Source of the DNA: an uncultured Clostridia bacterium
GTDB taxonomy: Bacteria; Bacillota; Clostridia; Christensenellales; UBA1242
Direction: 5' to 3'
Assembly (NCBI GenBank): GCA_934757855.1
Contig: CAKVLR010000002.1
Span: forward strand, 186,001-250,000
Length of the DNA stretch: 64,000 bases
In this document: positions 54,632 to 63,628 of the stretch, in pieces
How positions within the stretch are numbered: the first letter of the stretch is position 1
How the letters are laid out: the number at the start of each line of letters is the position of its first letter
Made by a program: the position numbers and the translations under genes
The notes under the pieces: generated by a model
What the model was told of the DNA's origin: nothing
Database searches by the model: none
What the model saw: only the letters and a program-made list of their open reading frames with translations

Positions 54632-55306
54632 ATGGCAGGAATTTTAAAAACAAAATGGGAATACCGTCATTACAGCGTTGAAAGCACTAGAAAATTAAAC
54701 AACGAAATAAAGCGAAGTCTAAAAAATGACAAGTATCCCAAAGTTACAGATATAAGCAAAATTGCTGAAGATGAACACTGGTACACAACTGATGAACAAG
54801 TAGAGATAGACAAAAATGCACAGAAGGGACTTTATCCTTGTTGTATAGTTTATTCAAACAAGGATTTACACGAAATTGTAAACACTTACCACGCCTTTGT
54901 GAGAAATTTAAGCAAGCGCGGTAGCGTGAACTACCCTTTCAAACTAGACAAAATTAGTTCCAACACCCACACAAAATACATTTTTTATGCAAATGATGAA
55001 CTACGCGAAGTCTTAGAAAAATCAGAATACAATATTTTTTCACGCGGTTTAAGTCGTTCAAAATGTATCGAGAGTATAGATACTATTTATGATATATTTA
55101 TAGCAGAAGGTGAAAACTTATATTTATTTGAAAGTAGTGACTATTCAAAAAACTTTTCACATCAATATACGCCAACTTCAAAAAAAGACAAACCCCATAT
55201 TCTATGGCTAGAAAATGTTTGCAAAAAGGCTCGTTACAAACGCTTGCACGACAAGAAACAAGCATCTGGATTTAATAAATGTCAAGAAATAGAAATGCAA
55301 CGATAA
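54632..55306 (+). CDS. Hypothetical protein
   Basis: 224 residues, ribosome binding site GGGG upstream of ATG. Soluble; basic and acidic segments mixed, no signal peptide or membrane helix. Visible features are a CC pair in YPCCIVYSN, and an aromatic-rich middle (YIFYANDELREVLEKS). The C-terminus is rich in Lys. I recognise no family. A consensus sigma-A promoter and a terminator make it a highly expressed single-gene unit. Confidence 0.75.
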   Translation: MAGILKTKWEYRHYSVESTRKLNNEIKRSLKNDKYPKVTDISKIAEDEHWYTTDEQVEIDKNAQKGLYPCCIVYSNKDLHEIVNTYHAFVRNLSKRGSVNYPFKLDKISSNTHTKYIFYANDELREVLEKSEYNIFSRGLSRSKCIESIDTIYDIFIAEGENLYLFESSDYSKNFSHQYTPTSKKDKPHILWLENVCKKARYKRLHDKKQASGFNKCQEIEMQR

Positions 55307-55311
55307 GATTT

Positions 55312-55338
55312 AAAATATAGCGCAGGCTATATTTTTTT
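55312..55338 (+). terminator. Terminator of the hypothetical gene
   Basis: AAAATATAG/CTATATTTT (9 bp, 55312-55335), 6-nt loop, then T run. Confidence 0.85.
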
Positions 55339-55470
55339 GTTATCTTGAATATTAATACAAAAATATGCTTAAAATTAATAATAAATTGTTTTAAGCAAGT
55401 TTATTTTGCAATTTAATGTATATTTATAATTTATATTTATACATTTTATAGATATTGTATAGCAAATTTG

Positions 55471-55499
55471 TGGACAGTGATATTTTGTTATGCTATAAT
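55471..55499 (+). promoter_or_regulatory. Promoter of the second glycosyltransferase
   Basis: TGGACA (55471-55476), 17-bp spacer, TATAAT (55494-55499). Confidence 0.65.
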
Positions 55500-55539
55500 T
55501 AAAATTAACCAAAATTACTTGTTCACAAAAGAGGGCGCA

Positions 55540-56868
55540 ATGTATCATACCGTTTTTTTTATAGGAAATATTGTTTTTTTCATAATGCTAGGAGTGAGCA
55601 TACTTTTGCTTTTGCAAAAAATCATTTATCACATTTTTGGGCTATTCCCCTCAAAAAGATTTCCTGACGCAAAGAAAAACTACAAATATGCTATTCTAAT
55701 TCCCGCACGAAATGAAAGTGCCGTGATTGAGGAATTGCTAAATTCTATCAAAAATCAAACCTACGACAAAGATTTACTCAAAACTTATGTAATTGTCGAA
55801 AGCCTTGATGACCCTACTTGTGAGATTTGCAAAAATTATGAAAACACAGAAGTTTTCGTACGCCAACATTTAGAAAACAAAGGCAAAGGTTATGCACTCG
55901 ATGAGGCAGTAAAGCATATTTTCTCAAAAAAAGAAAAATATGATGCATTTTTTATCTTTGATGCGGACAATGTATTAGACAAAAATTTTATTACCGAAAT
56001 GAACAAGTGCTACGATGCAGGTTACAAACTTTGCCTAGGTTACCGAAACAGCAAAAACTGGAATGGTGGCTGGGTGGCTTCGTGCAGTGCGCTTACATTT
56101 TCTATGATAAATACTTTTCAAAATAAAAGCAAGGCGCGTTTCAATCGAAATGTAGTCGTAAGCGGGACAGGTTTTTATATTTCCGCTGACATTTTGGAAA
56201 GTTTGGGCGGTTGGGATTTTTGCACACTCACCGAAGATTATGAAATTTCCACTTACTCAACTATAAACAACATAAAATCAACATACAATGAATATGCAGA
56301 ATTTTATGATGAACAACCTACAAAACTCAAGACTAGTTGGAACCAGCGCTTGCGTTGGTGCAAGGGCTATTCACAAGTTAACAAAAGATATCAAAAGAAA
56401 CTATTTAAAAGCATACTTTTTGACAAGAAAAATCGACTCAACAAACTTGAATACGGGCTAAGTATCTTGCCAGTAGTGTGTTTACTTGTCACCACCATAC
56501 TTTATGCCCTATTTACCCTAACGCTTGCAATAATCGGCTCGTGCATACGCGCCCCACAAGCGATAGATGTTTGGATAGCGTTTATAATAGTGATTGCAAG
56601 TATGTATCTATTCTTTGTGTTATACAGTATGGTTATGCTACTTGCAGAACGAAAACACACAAATATCACCCTTAAAAATTCGCTTGTTTGTTGCCTAATG
56701 AGTCCTATTTACTGGGCTTGCTATCTCCCTATTTACCTAACTGCAATGCTTAAAAAAGAAGTAGAATGGAAGCCTATTGCGCACAATGTAATTATGTCAC
56801 AAGACGGAAATAGCAAAATTGAGGTAACTCTCGACGAGGGTGTACAAAATGAAGATAAAGAAAATTAA
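55540..56868 (+). CDS. Membrane-embedded family-2 processive glycosyltransferase (paralogue)
   Basis: 442 residues from the ATG at 55540 (GAGGG upstream); the longer frame to 55468 runs over the promoter. Same layout as the enzyme at 8305-9684: N-terminal helices, GT-A domain with PARNES, FDADN (DxD), EDYEIS and QRLRWCKG (QxxRW), then a C-terminal membrane region of about four helices. Transfers sugar from a nucleotide donor at the membrane. Alone in its transcription unit, unlike the first copy, so it may act with unlinked genes. Product unknown. Confidence 0.9.
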   Translation: MYHTVFFIGNIVFFIMLGVSILLLLQKIIYHIFGLFPSKRFPDAKKNYKYAILIPARNESAVIEELLNSIKNQTYDKDLLKTYVIVESLDDPTCEICKNYENTEVFVRQHLENKGKGYALDEAVKHIFSKKEKYDAFFIFDADNVLDKNFITEMNKCYDAGYKLCLGYRNSKNWNGGWVASCSALTFSMINTFQNKSKARFNRNVVVSGTGFYISADILESLGGWDFCTLTEDYEISTYSTINNIKSTYNEYAEFYDEQPTKLKTSWNQRLRWCKGYSQVNKRYQKKLFKSILFDKKNRLNKLEYGLSILPVVCLLVTTILYALFTLTLAIIGSCIRAPQAIDVWIAFIIVIASMYLFFVLYSMVMLLAERKHTNITLKNSLVCCLMSPIYWACYLPIYLTAMLKKEVEWKPIAHNVIMSQDGNSKIEVTLDEGVQNEDKEN

Positions 56869-56952
56869 ATAATAATAGAAGTTGATTGATAAAACTTTCA
56901 AAATTAAGAAAAACAATAAAATTTATCTTATTTAATAGAATTTATTAAACAC

Positions 56953-57000
56953 AAAAAACGCAGTATAGTGATTAAATTTGTCACTATGTTGCGTTTTTTT
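56953..57000. terminator. Strong bidirectional terminator hairpin
   Basis: 15-bp stem AACGCAGTATAGTGA/TCACTATGTTGCGTT (56957-56995, two G-U pairs), flanked by A run and T run; follows the glycosyltransferase (+) and the DUF11-type gene (-). Shares TTTGTCACTATGT with 18818-18830. Confidence 0.85.
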
Positions 57001-57065
57001 GTTGGTATGTTGCAAAATTTGCAAGTAATAATGTTAAAATTAAGTTAGTTTTTTATTTTAAATAT

Positions 57066-57833
57066 TCAATCAACTGTTGCTTCAAAGGTAACGGTCGTGG
57101 TTTCGTTTACATCTAAATCATTTAACTCAAAGCCAGCATTTGGGTCTAGTTGGCCATCACTAACGCCATCTATCATTACTGAACCCTCTACAAAAGTCAC
57201 CCCACTCGGCAACGCATCACTGAAAAACACATCGGTATTTTTCATAGTACCACTATTGGTGACAATATGTTTGTAAGTTACTGTATCCCCCGCCTTTACT
57301 TGTTCCTTGTCAACCGATTTTACGATAGTTAGCAGTTGTTTTTCTACTTCAATTACCACCGAATTGGAATTTTCCTTAAAATCTGTTAATTCATTTACCG
57401 AATAAGTAATAGTTGACTTTGTGGTGATATTTGCAGGAAAGCCAGCATCAGCGACTTCAATGTCGTAAGAAATAGTACATTCACCACCCGATACTATATC
57501 ATCGGTCAAGTCAAATCCCACCACTGGGTCAAGGTCAGGCTGTAAAACACCATTAATTTTTAGTGACCCTGCTTTAAATGTACACCCAGCGGACAACTCA
57601 TCTTGAATATGCGTATCCGAAACAGGATACATACTATTGTTTGTAAGTTTTAAATTTTGAGTAACCTCACCGCCAGCCATTATAAAACTTTTATCACTTG
57701 TGCGCTCCTTCAAAAAAGAGGTAGTCATATTTTCCGTTTCGGAAATATTACTAAAAATAGTCGTAGTCTTTTTTGTTGTATCGGGCAACACATAAGAAGA
57801 TATAAGTTTTGATTGATTAGTAATTTTTGCCAT
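57066..57833 (-). CDS. DUF11-type repeat protein, no signal peptide
   Basis: 255 residues. Two beta-sandwich repeats of the DUF11/conserved-repeat type: the second, LPSGVTFVEGSV...GFELNDLDVNETTTVTFEATV, is textbook (the first: MAGGEVTQNLKLTNNS...GSLKINGV, GFDLTDDI). The protein begins MAKITNQSKLISSY and ends exactly at a repeat boundary. DUF11 repeats are usually extracellular, but no signal peptide is visible, as seen in several clostridial DUF11 proteins of unknown location. RBS AAAGGA. Possibly an envelope or spore-surface protein; inference. Confidence 0.75.
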   Translation of the reverse strand: MAKITNQSKLISSYVLPDTTKKTTTIFSNISETENMTTSFLKERTSDKSFIMAGGEVTQNLKLTNNSMYPVSDTHIQDELSAGCTFKAGSLKINGVLQPDLDPVVGFDLTDDIVSGGECTISYDIEVADAGFPANITTKSTITYSVNELTDFKENSNSVVIEVEKQLLTIVKSVDKEQVKAGDTVTYKHIVTNSGTMKNTDVFFSDALPSGVTFVEGSVMIDGVSDGQLDPNAGFELNDLDVNETTTVTFEATVD

Positions 57834-57924
57834 AAATTTTTCCTTTACTTAAATTCTATATCATAATATGAAAAAAGCCGTTTTATGTGTCAAAGTTGCA
57901 AAAAAACACTAAAAAACGCGTTTT

Positions 57925-57975
57925 TAGCAAAAAATTAGGTACTATGCAATGTTTTTAGTATTGCATAGTACCTAA
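57925..57975 (-). terminator. Terminator of the 494-residue gene, containing a dispersed repeat
   Basis: Perfect palindrome TTAGGTACTATGCAAT/ATTGCATAGTACCTAA (57935-57974) with a 9-nt loop and a minus-strand T tract. One arm plus loop (GGTACTATGCAATGTTTT) recurs at 21211. Confidence 0.8.
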
Positions 57976-58062
57976 AATATATTTAATAATAAAAAATTTT
58001 ACATTTTTAAAATAAGTTGTATTCCACTCTATAACGATTAACACATAAAAATTATACCAACT

Positions 58063-59547
58063 TTATTTTTGCAAAAGTTGCTTTATTTTTGAATTTTTAA
58101 ATGACTTTGGCGCATTTTCTATTACGGGTTCAACTTTGAGTGCCTGAACATTATTTTTGTATCTTTCCAGTGTTTCAATATTAAAGAATGGATAATCAGC
58201 TGAGAGGTGTTGCTTTTCAAGATATGGCGCTAGCATAGCGTAATTTATATTAGAAGTGGCCTCATTTTTTAGATTAACTTTATCTAATAATTGCTCTAAA
58301 ATATGTGGCTCGAAACTAAATGTTTGCAAGATTTGTTGCCCAGAATTAATCTTTGCAAGTTTCACTCCCCCCGCTTTTTCATCTGCCTTTTTGTCCCTTT
58401 CCGTTAAATATAGAACACTCGAGGAAACACGCAACTTCCTACTACCATTATCATTTATTTTCCCCACCTTCATATCACCTAAAATCGTATCGGCTAGATT
58501 TTTAATTTCTTTATACATTTCAGAGTCTTTTGTGAGAAATTTTTGTGACAATTCCGCATAAAATTTTCGATTTGCCTCATCAAATTCACTAGGATTTTTT
58601 AATGTATCATAATGATTTAAACCTGCTTTAATTTGATTTGCTATGCTACTAGTTAACATAGAATACACAGTTTCGCGCAACATATTTTGCGAACCAAACT
58701 CGCGCTCAATTTTTTGGAAATACATTTTTTTGTAATCAATCGCAAAATTTTCAAAAGCATTAGCAAGTTCTGTGTTGAAACTAGAGCGCTTGTATTCGGG
58801 GTTATCAGTAATACCTGCCCAATCACGAATTTTAGCCGTAAAACGCAAGTCGCCCTCACCATTTAAAAATAATTTTGGCTTTTTGGCATAAATTTCATCT
58901 AAATATTGCATCATTTTAGGTAATTTTTCATCATTTGTATATATCAGCATTACATCATTACGCTCGTTATTTGTCCAAAATTTTGTATATAAGTACTCAT
59001 TATCGTTGAGGCATTTTTGCATCAATTCGTTTACTAATTCTGGCACATTGTCAAGCGAAACATTTAGATATATTCTCTTTGTTGTTTTCTGTTTTTGCGC
59101 AAAAGGTTTAATATGTAAAAAGTCATCATAAAAGAATTTGTCTTTGTATTTTTCATCAAAATACAGCCCTTCCAAATTGAGTCCTTGCGGTCTAATTAGT
59201 CCAAAATGCTCAAAGCCTTTGTACCCGCAAAAAATCATATTCAAACAATCAAAATCGCTGAGTTTTTCGGGCGCGTGGTCTTTTTGCACCACCCAGTTTT
59301 TCATTTGCTCGTTTTCTGCTAAATTTGTAGTAGTTTCGCGAACTGCGTACCGATACCACGCCGTATAAACCTGCTTACAAAGTCTTGCCATTTCACCAAA
59401 AGTAGTTGCTTTGGTAGGTTTGCGCCTATCTTGTATTAGGTTATACATAATGCCATTTAGATAATTCTTGCGAGCAAATGTTACCAAATTTTCTTTTGTA
59501 TCCTCTGCCATCGCATCAAATTTCGTCAAATCTTCGAAATTTTCCAT
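58063..59547 (-). CDS. Unknown cytoplasmic protein, faintly HopA1/lyase-like
   Basis: 494 residues, start ATG at 59547 (AAGGAAG upstream; an ATG one codon earlier is less well placed). No signal peptide or membrane helix; ends in a Lys/Gln-rich tail. Central segments KRIYLNVSLDNVPELVNELM, KFWTNNERNDVMLIYTN, and FTAKIRDWAG...SSFNTELANAF follow the order of features I associate with HopA1-like phosphothreonine-lyase-fold proteins (YLN, KxxxxxRxDxxVIY, SFGxxR), but the match is weak and several expected residues are absent. Otherwise unrecognised. Single gene with its own terminator. Confidence 0.4.
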   Translation of the reverse strand: MENFEDLTKFDAMAEDTKENLVTFARKNYLNGIMYNLIQDRRKPTKATTFGEMARLCKQVYTAWYRYAVRETTTNLAENEQMKNWVVQKDHAPEKLSDFDCLNMIFCGYKGFEHFGLIRPQGLNLEGLYFDEKYKDKFFYDDFLHIKPFAQKQKTTKRIYLNVSLDNVPELVNELMQKCLNDNEYLYTKFWTNNERNDVMLIYTNDEKLPKMMQYLDEIYAKKPKLFLNGEGDLRFTAKIRDWAGITDNPEYKRSSFNTELANAFENFAIDYKKMYFQKIEREFGSQNMLRETVYSMLTSSIANQIKAGLNHYDTLKNPSEFDEANRKFYAELSQKFLTKDSEMYKEIKNLADTILGDMKVGKINDNGSRKLRVSSSVLYLTERDKKADEKAGGVKLAKINSGQQILQTFSFEPHILEQLLDKVNLKNEATSNINYAMLAPYLEKQHLSADYPFFNIETLERYKNNVQALKVEPVIENAPKSFKNSKIKQLLQK

Positions 59548-59644
59548 CATTACTTCCTTTTTAGCAAATTGTTTATTGTTAATGCCAACTTATTGATTAA
59601 GTAATTCTTTTATTTAAAAAATAGAAAAAATCTACATTTTTTGT

Positions 59645-60340
59645 TTATTTCAAACTATTAAACCACGGAATTAGTGTGTTATCGGTAAAGTCAGCGAGCC
59701 AATTAAATACTGTTTGTGATACACTATTTTGGCTGAGTAAATTATTGAGCCAATCACCAAATGCTGGAATTGATGGGCTAATAAGATACGCTACGACAAA
59801 CACAATCGACACAACAAGCGCGCCTTTAATTGCGCCCAAAAGCAACCCGAACAATCTATCAAGCCCTGAAATTGCACGACTTTTTGCGATTTTATCAAAG
59901 ATTTTACCCAAAATTGCAAGCACAATTTTAATCAAAATAAATAGAATAATTACCGAAATAACAACCGCAATTACTTGCCCTATTTGCATAGCAAAATCGT
60001 TGATAAATGTACTACTTGCTGAGCCTCCTTCGTAGCCAACCCAATATTGTTGACCCATCAAAATTTCGGCAAATTTGTTTAAGAAAAAGTTTGGTATAGC
60101 CTCTCCCCCACCATTTTGACAAATAGGTGTAATAGGATTTACCATAGCATTACCTAGCGCATCACTTAGCCCAAACCAACTTTGTAGCAACGCGCTAAAT
60201 GGTTTTGCCAGCCAAATTGATACAGCAAGGGTCGCAATAGTACCAAACAACTGTAACAAACTCTTTAAAAAGCCACGCGCCATACCCACAATCGCAATAA
60301 TCACAACAATAGCAATTACCGCAATGTCCAACCAAGCCAT
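59645..60340 (-). CDS. cvpA: CvpA-family membrane protein
   Basis: 231 residues from ATG 60340 (AAAGGAG 5 nt upstream). Four to five membrane helices: an N-terminal DIAVIAIVVIIAIVGMARGFLKSLLQL, characteristic of CvpA, then a central polar loop with Gly and Ser, and IKIVLAILGKIFDKIAKS, GLDRLFGLLLGAIKG. CvpA family proteins support envelope integrity in many bacteria; the exact mechanism is not known. The polar loop (about residues 70-105) is longer than usual. Confidence 0.88.
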   Translation of the reverse strand: MAWLDIAVIAIVVIIAIVGMARGFLKSLLQLFGTIATLAVSIWLAKPFSALLQSWFGLSDALGNAMVNPITPICQNGGGEAIPNFFLNKFAEILMGQQYWVGYEGGSASSTFINDFAMQIGQVIAVVISVIILFILIKIVLAILGKIFDKIAKSRAISGLDRLFGLLLGAIKGALVVSIVFVVAYLISPSIPAFGDWLNNLLSQNSVSQTVFNWLADFTDNTLIPWFNSLK

Positions 60341-60522
60341 AAGCACTCCTTTTTTGATATTTCATACTGCCCAAATCTCTACCATTTGTATAGCACAAAT
60401 CAAGGCTATGCGCAATACTTTGTGCCAAATTTTTTGCAATTTTTTACGATTTTTTATAGAAAAATTGCATATTTTGTTAAATTCTGCTAAATTTCGCCAA
60501 ATTTTTACAAAAAACCACAAGA

Positions 60523-60903
60523 TTACACATTCAAGCACCCCACAATTATCAAAAATATACACATCACCATTATGCAAAAACCAGCGATTACGGTCATCTT
60601 GCTATTGTTAATTTTGCTCCTTATCGCGCGCTCTGTTTTTTTGTCATAGTGAAATAAATTCACATCGAAATTTACATTATTTTCATCGGCATACATATAG
60701 GCATCACAATACCTTTTTTCCGCCAAATCTGCTTTTACTTTTCTAAATTTGCCATACATTGTGTAGGTGTAAACGGTAGAAGCAACCAGCAAACTTATAC
60801 CCAAAAATATCACAAAACCGCGCCAAACCGCCACTAATGCCCCAAAAATAATGGCAAGTAATATGCTTGCCAAAAATGTAATTACTTGCCAATTAAACTT
60901 CAT
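60523..60903 (-). CDS. Small three-TM membrane protein
   Basis: 126 residues from ATG 60903 (GAGGT upstream). Two N-terminal helices (FLASILLAIIFGALVAVWRGFVIFLGISLLVASTVY, read in pieces) and one at the C-terminus (MTVIAGFCIMVMCIFLIIVGCL) flank a charged soluble loop. Family not recognised. Its start lies 13 bp after the stop of the next small membrane gene, suggesting a two-gene unit. Confidence 0.65.
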   Translation of the reverse strand: MKFNWQVITFLASILLAIIFGALVAVWRGFVIFLGISLLVASTVYTYTMYGKFRKVKADLAEKRYCDAYMYADENNVNFDVNLFHYDKKTERAIRSKINNSKMTVIAGFCIMVMCIFLIIVGCLNV

Positions 60904-60916
60904 TTTTACCTCTTTT

Positions 60917-61225
60917 TTAGATAATCGCGCCCACAATAATGGCTACAACAATCAAAATCATACCGATTATTTGCGCTATCATAAACCAAATATTACGCTT
61001 ACTCTTTGCGTAACAAAAACCAGCAACTATCGTAATAAAATATGCAAAAATATTTGCAATTACCGAAAATGCCGATGCAAGGCCGTCAATTTTAAAGTTT
61101 AATATAGGGTTTGCCTCAGGGCTAATCAAGTGCGCAATAAACGCGATCACAAGCGCAAACGCGATACACATTGTCGCCACAAAGCCCATAAAATTTAACA
61201 CGCGTTTAAATTCTAAACTTGCCAT
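60917..61225 (-). CDS. Small three-TM membrane protein, pair partner
   Basis: 102 residues, almost entirely hydrophobic after a short basic N-terminus: MGFVATMCIAFALVIAFIAHL, an ISPEANP loop, AFSVIANIFAYFITIVAGFCYA and MIAQIIGMILIVVAIIVGAII. Ribosome binding site AGGAAG. Precedes the 60523 gene with 13 bp between, so probably co-translated. Unknown role. Confidence 0.7.
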   Translation of the reverse strand: MASLEFKRVLNFMGFVATMCIAFALVIAFIAHLISPEANPILNFKIDGLASAFSVIANIFAYFITIVAGFCYAKSKRNIWFMIAQIIGMILIVVAIIVGAII

Positions 61226-61281
61226 AAAATGCTTCCTTTTATAAATTTTTAATATATTATATTAAATACCTGCCCGTTTTG

Positions 61282-62193
61282 TCAAGCCTGCTTATTAAGT
61301 TTCTCCAAAACCTCTCTAAAATAGTCAGGCAATTCCGCAGTAAAACTTAGTCGTTCCCCCGTACGCGGGTGGGTAAATTCGATATACTGTGAATGTAATA
61401 ATTGTCCGTTTAATTTGAAATTTTGGTGTTTATAGCCATACACTGGGTCACCAACTATGGGGTGACCTAAATATAGACTATGCACGCGAATTTGGTGCGT
61501 TCTGCCCGTTTTGAGTTGAAAATTTGCCAAAGTGTATTTGCTATAAGTTTTTAGCACGCTAAAATCAGTGATTGCAATGCGGTCATTTGTGTTTGTGCTG
61601 ACTGCCATTTTTTTGCGGTCGCGCGGGTCACGGCAAATATATGTTTCAATATGCCCCGTTTGCTCTTTCAGCACGCCTTCTAACAACGCAATATAACGGC
61701 GAATACAAGTTTTTTCTGCAATTTGTTTGGCTAAATCGCGGTGCGCAAAGTCATTTTTTGCTACCAACATTAGCCCTGATGTGTCCTTGTCTAACCTATG
61801 CACAATCCCTGGTCGCAATTCGCCATTTATGCCTGATAAGTCTTTAAAATGAAATAATAGCGCATTTACCAAAGTATGGTCACTATGACCTACACTAGGG
61901 TGTACGGCTAGCCCCTGTGGCTTGTTGATTACTGCTAAATCGCTATCTTGATACACAATGTCAATAGGAATATCTTGCGCAACCAGCGAAATTTCCACAG
62001 GTTCTGGGATTGAATATGTCACAATATCCCCGACTTTTAGGGCATAACCCGCCTTTTTCTGCTCATCGTTTACAAGCACATAACCTTTATCAATTAAATT
62101 TTTTACCGCAGACCTTGAAATCGGCTCCAAATCGGTCAAAAATAAGTCTAGTCGCGCGCCTTTTTCCTCTTGCGTTATCTCGATTTTTTCCAT
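61282..62193 (-). CDS. rluD: Ribosomal large-subunit pseudouridine synthase, RluD-like
   Basis: 303 residues: N-terminal S4 domain (RLDLFLTDLEPISRSAVKNLI) and RluA-type catalytic domain with the HRLDKDTSG motif carrying the catalytic Asp (about residue 140) and YALLEG/GRTHQIRVH segments. Modifies uridines in 23S rRNA helix 69; RluD vs other RluA paralogues cannot be distinguished with certainty. Ribosome binding site AGGA. Lies downstream of lspA in the usual Bacillota order. Confidence 0.9.
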   Translation of the reverse strand: MEKIEITQEEKGARLDLFLTDLEPISRSAVKNLIDKGYVLVNDEQKKAGYALKVGDIVTYSIPEPVEISLVAQDIPIDIVYQDSDLAVINKPQGLAVHPSVGHSDHTLVNALLFHFKDLSGINGELRPGIVHRLDKDTSGLMLVAKNDFAHRDLAKQIAEKTCIRRYIALLEGVLKEQTGHIETYICRDPRDRKKMAVSTNTNDRIAITDFSVLKTYSKYTLANFQLKTGRTHQIRVHSLYLGHPIVGDPVYGYKHQNFKLNGQLLHSQYIEFTHPRTGERLSFTAELPDYFREVLEKLNKQA

Positions 62194-62312
62194 AATTTTA
62201 TCCTAATTATTTGCTATTTTATTTAATTTAATTTTTTATCTAAATTGCTATTATTTTGCGTTTTTATTTCGTTTGTTTTTGTGGCGTTTTTAGTGTCTAA
62301 TTTTGTGACATT

Positions 62313-62849
62313 TTATTCAACATTTTTGTTTGAATTTTCGGTAGTTGAATTTGTAGTTTTTTCTTGCTCTTTTTTGTCAAAACGGCAAAAAAATACCAAG
62401 TATATCGCAAGGCAAATACACCCAACCGTAAGAGCAATATCGGCTATATTAAATACGGGAAAATCCATAAATTCAAAGTGAATAAAATCGCGCACATACC
62501 CTAGAAAAATACGGTCAATAAGGTTGCCTATCAATCCGCCTAAAACAAGCGTAAACCCCACCTTGTACCAGCCATTACTGCGGGAATTTTTGTTGTAAAA
62601 TATATCAAAAACTATCATACCCGCCATAAACGCAACCGCTAGCACAATAAAGAAAATTTTTGCTCCGCTCAGCATACCAAAACTAGCACCGAAATTATGC
62701 ACAGACACAAAGCCAAAAAAGCCGTTGATTACATCTAAATTTTTGCCATCTAGCAGTATTTTTGCTACCAAATCAAGTATTACCACGCCGAGTGCCAAAA
62801 AGTACCACCAGCCTATGTGCGTTTTGTCGTATTTAAAATCTATTTTCAA
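62313..62849 (-). CDS. lspA: Lipoprotein signal peptidase
   Basis: About 178 residues from a TTG at 62849, which has AAAGGA 8 nt upstream; the frame is open further up but no better start is present. Four membrane helices with the type II signal-peptidase motifs NFGASFGM (in place of NxGAAF), GNLIDR and FNIADIAL; the two catalytic Asp are in GNLIDR and NIAD. The C-terminal polar tail (KKEQEKTTNSTT) is long. It cleaves lipoprotein signal peptides after lipidation, such as the giant lipoprotein in this window. Operon with rluD. Confidence 0.92.
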   Translation of the reverse strand: MKIDFKYDKTHIGWWYFLALGVVILDLVAKILLDGKNLDVINGFFGFVSVHNFGASFGMLSGAKIFFIVLAVAFMAGMIVFDIFYNKNSRSNGWYKVGFTLVLGGLIGNLIDRIFLGYVRDFIHFEFMDFPVFNIADIALTVGCICLAIYLVFFCRFDKKEQEKTTNSTTENSNKNVE

Positions 62850-62950
62850 TATTGTTTTCCTTTTTTTGAATATAGATATATTATATAATAAATTTTGCAA
62901 AATGAATAGTTATTTAACATAAAAATTTTGCAAAAATAAGAAAAATTTGG

Positions 62951-63301
62951 TTATTTATTAATTTTGAAACCGTGAGGGGCGTAAAAGTAGATACCATCGC
63001 CTATTCGTTCTAATTTACCACCCAAAGCACACACTGCGCCACATACAAAATCTAGCCCTCTCGTGGCATTTTCTGCGCGCAAAGAAACAAAATTTACAAT
63101 CACTGGAATATTTGATTTCAAGCCTTTTACAAATTTCACAATATCATTAAAATCAATCGGCTCATAAATAGCAATTTTGCTATCTTGAAATTGATAATCA
63201 ATTTCGCTCACTCGCTTTTTGGGCTGAGGCTTGCGATTCGGCTTTGCGGACTGTTTTTCGACAAGCCCTAATCCTGCGGTTATATAGTCCAAAAAACCCA
63301 A
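62951..63301 (-). CDS. sepF: Cell division protein SepF
   Basis: 116 residues from a TTG at 63301: the GGAGG 8 nt upstream belongs to an in-frame ATG that would otherwise be the start, but the family N-terminus (amphipathic MGFLDYITAGLGLVE) begins at the TTG. Central SepF fold: IAIYEPIDFNDIVKFVKGLKSN, PVIVNF, LDFVCGAVCALGGKLERIGDGIYFYAP. SepF tethers FtsZ to the membrane and bends it at the septum. Lies upstream of lspA on the same strand. Confidence 0.9.
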   Translation of the reverse strand: MGFLDYITAGLGLVEKQSAKPNRKPQPKKRVSEIDYQFQDSKIAIYEPIDFNDIVKFVKGLKSNIPVIVNFVSLRAENATRGLDFVCGAVCALGGKLERIGDGIYFYAPHGFKINK

Positions 63302-63316
63302 AACTATCACCTCCAT

Positions 63317-63628
63317 ATTGCATTTTTCGTTACCGAGAATTTAATAAATTTTTGCAATCACAACAAACAAAGCGACCGCAATTTTACCAAAATTTATATA
63401 GTGTGCGTGCATTTTCTTTTTACATTTTAGCATACTCGCGCGATTGTGGCGCTTAAAAATGGTAGGGGTTTTTTAGTTATTTGCACTTATTTTATACGAA
63501 AAAGGCGGAATTCTAGCAATACCGCTTTATTTTATGTGTTTTGATTTAGTTGTGTTTTTTTGTTGCTTTTTGTCGTATTATATGATAGAATGGGAGAGCA
63601 AACACTCTTGAAAATTAAGGAATATGTA
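63317..63628. other. 312-bp region between sepF and the last gene
   Basis: Divergent intergenic space with a + strand promoter (63563-63591) and an imperfect GCGG/CCGC hairpin (about 63505-63526). No coding ORF or RNA gene recognised. Confidence 0.5.
63563..63591 (+). promoter_or_regulatory. Promoter of the truncated gene at 63629
   Basis: TTGCTT (63563-63568), 17-bp spacer, TAGAAT (63586-63591). Confidence 0.65.

Noticed and set aside
62245..62481. 78-codon + strand ORF downstream of lspA
   Set aside because: Overlaps the end of lspA antisense; no ribosome binding site; compositionally T-rich.
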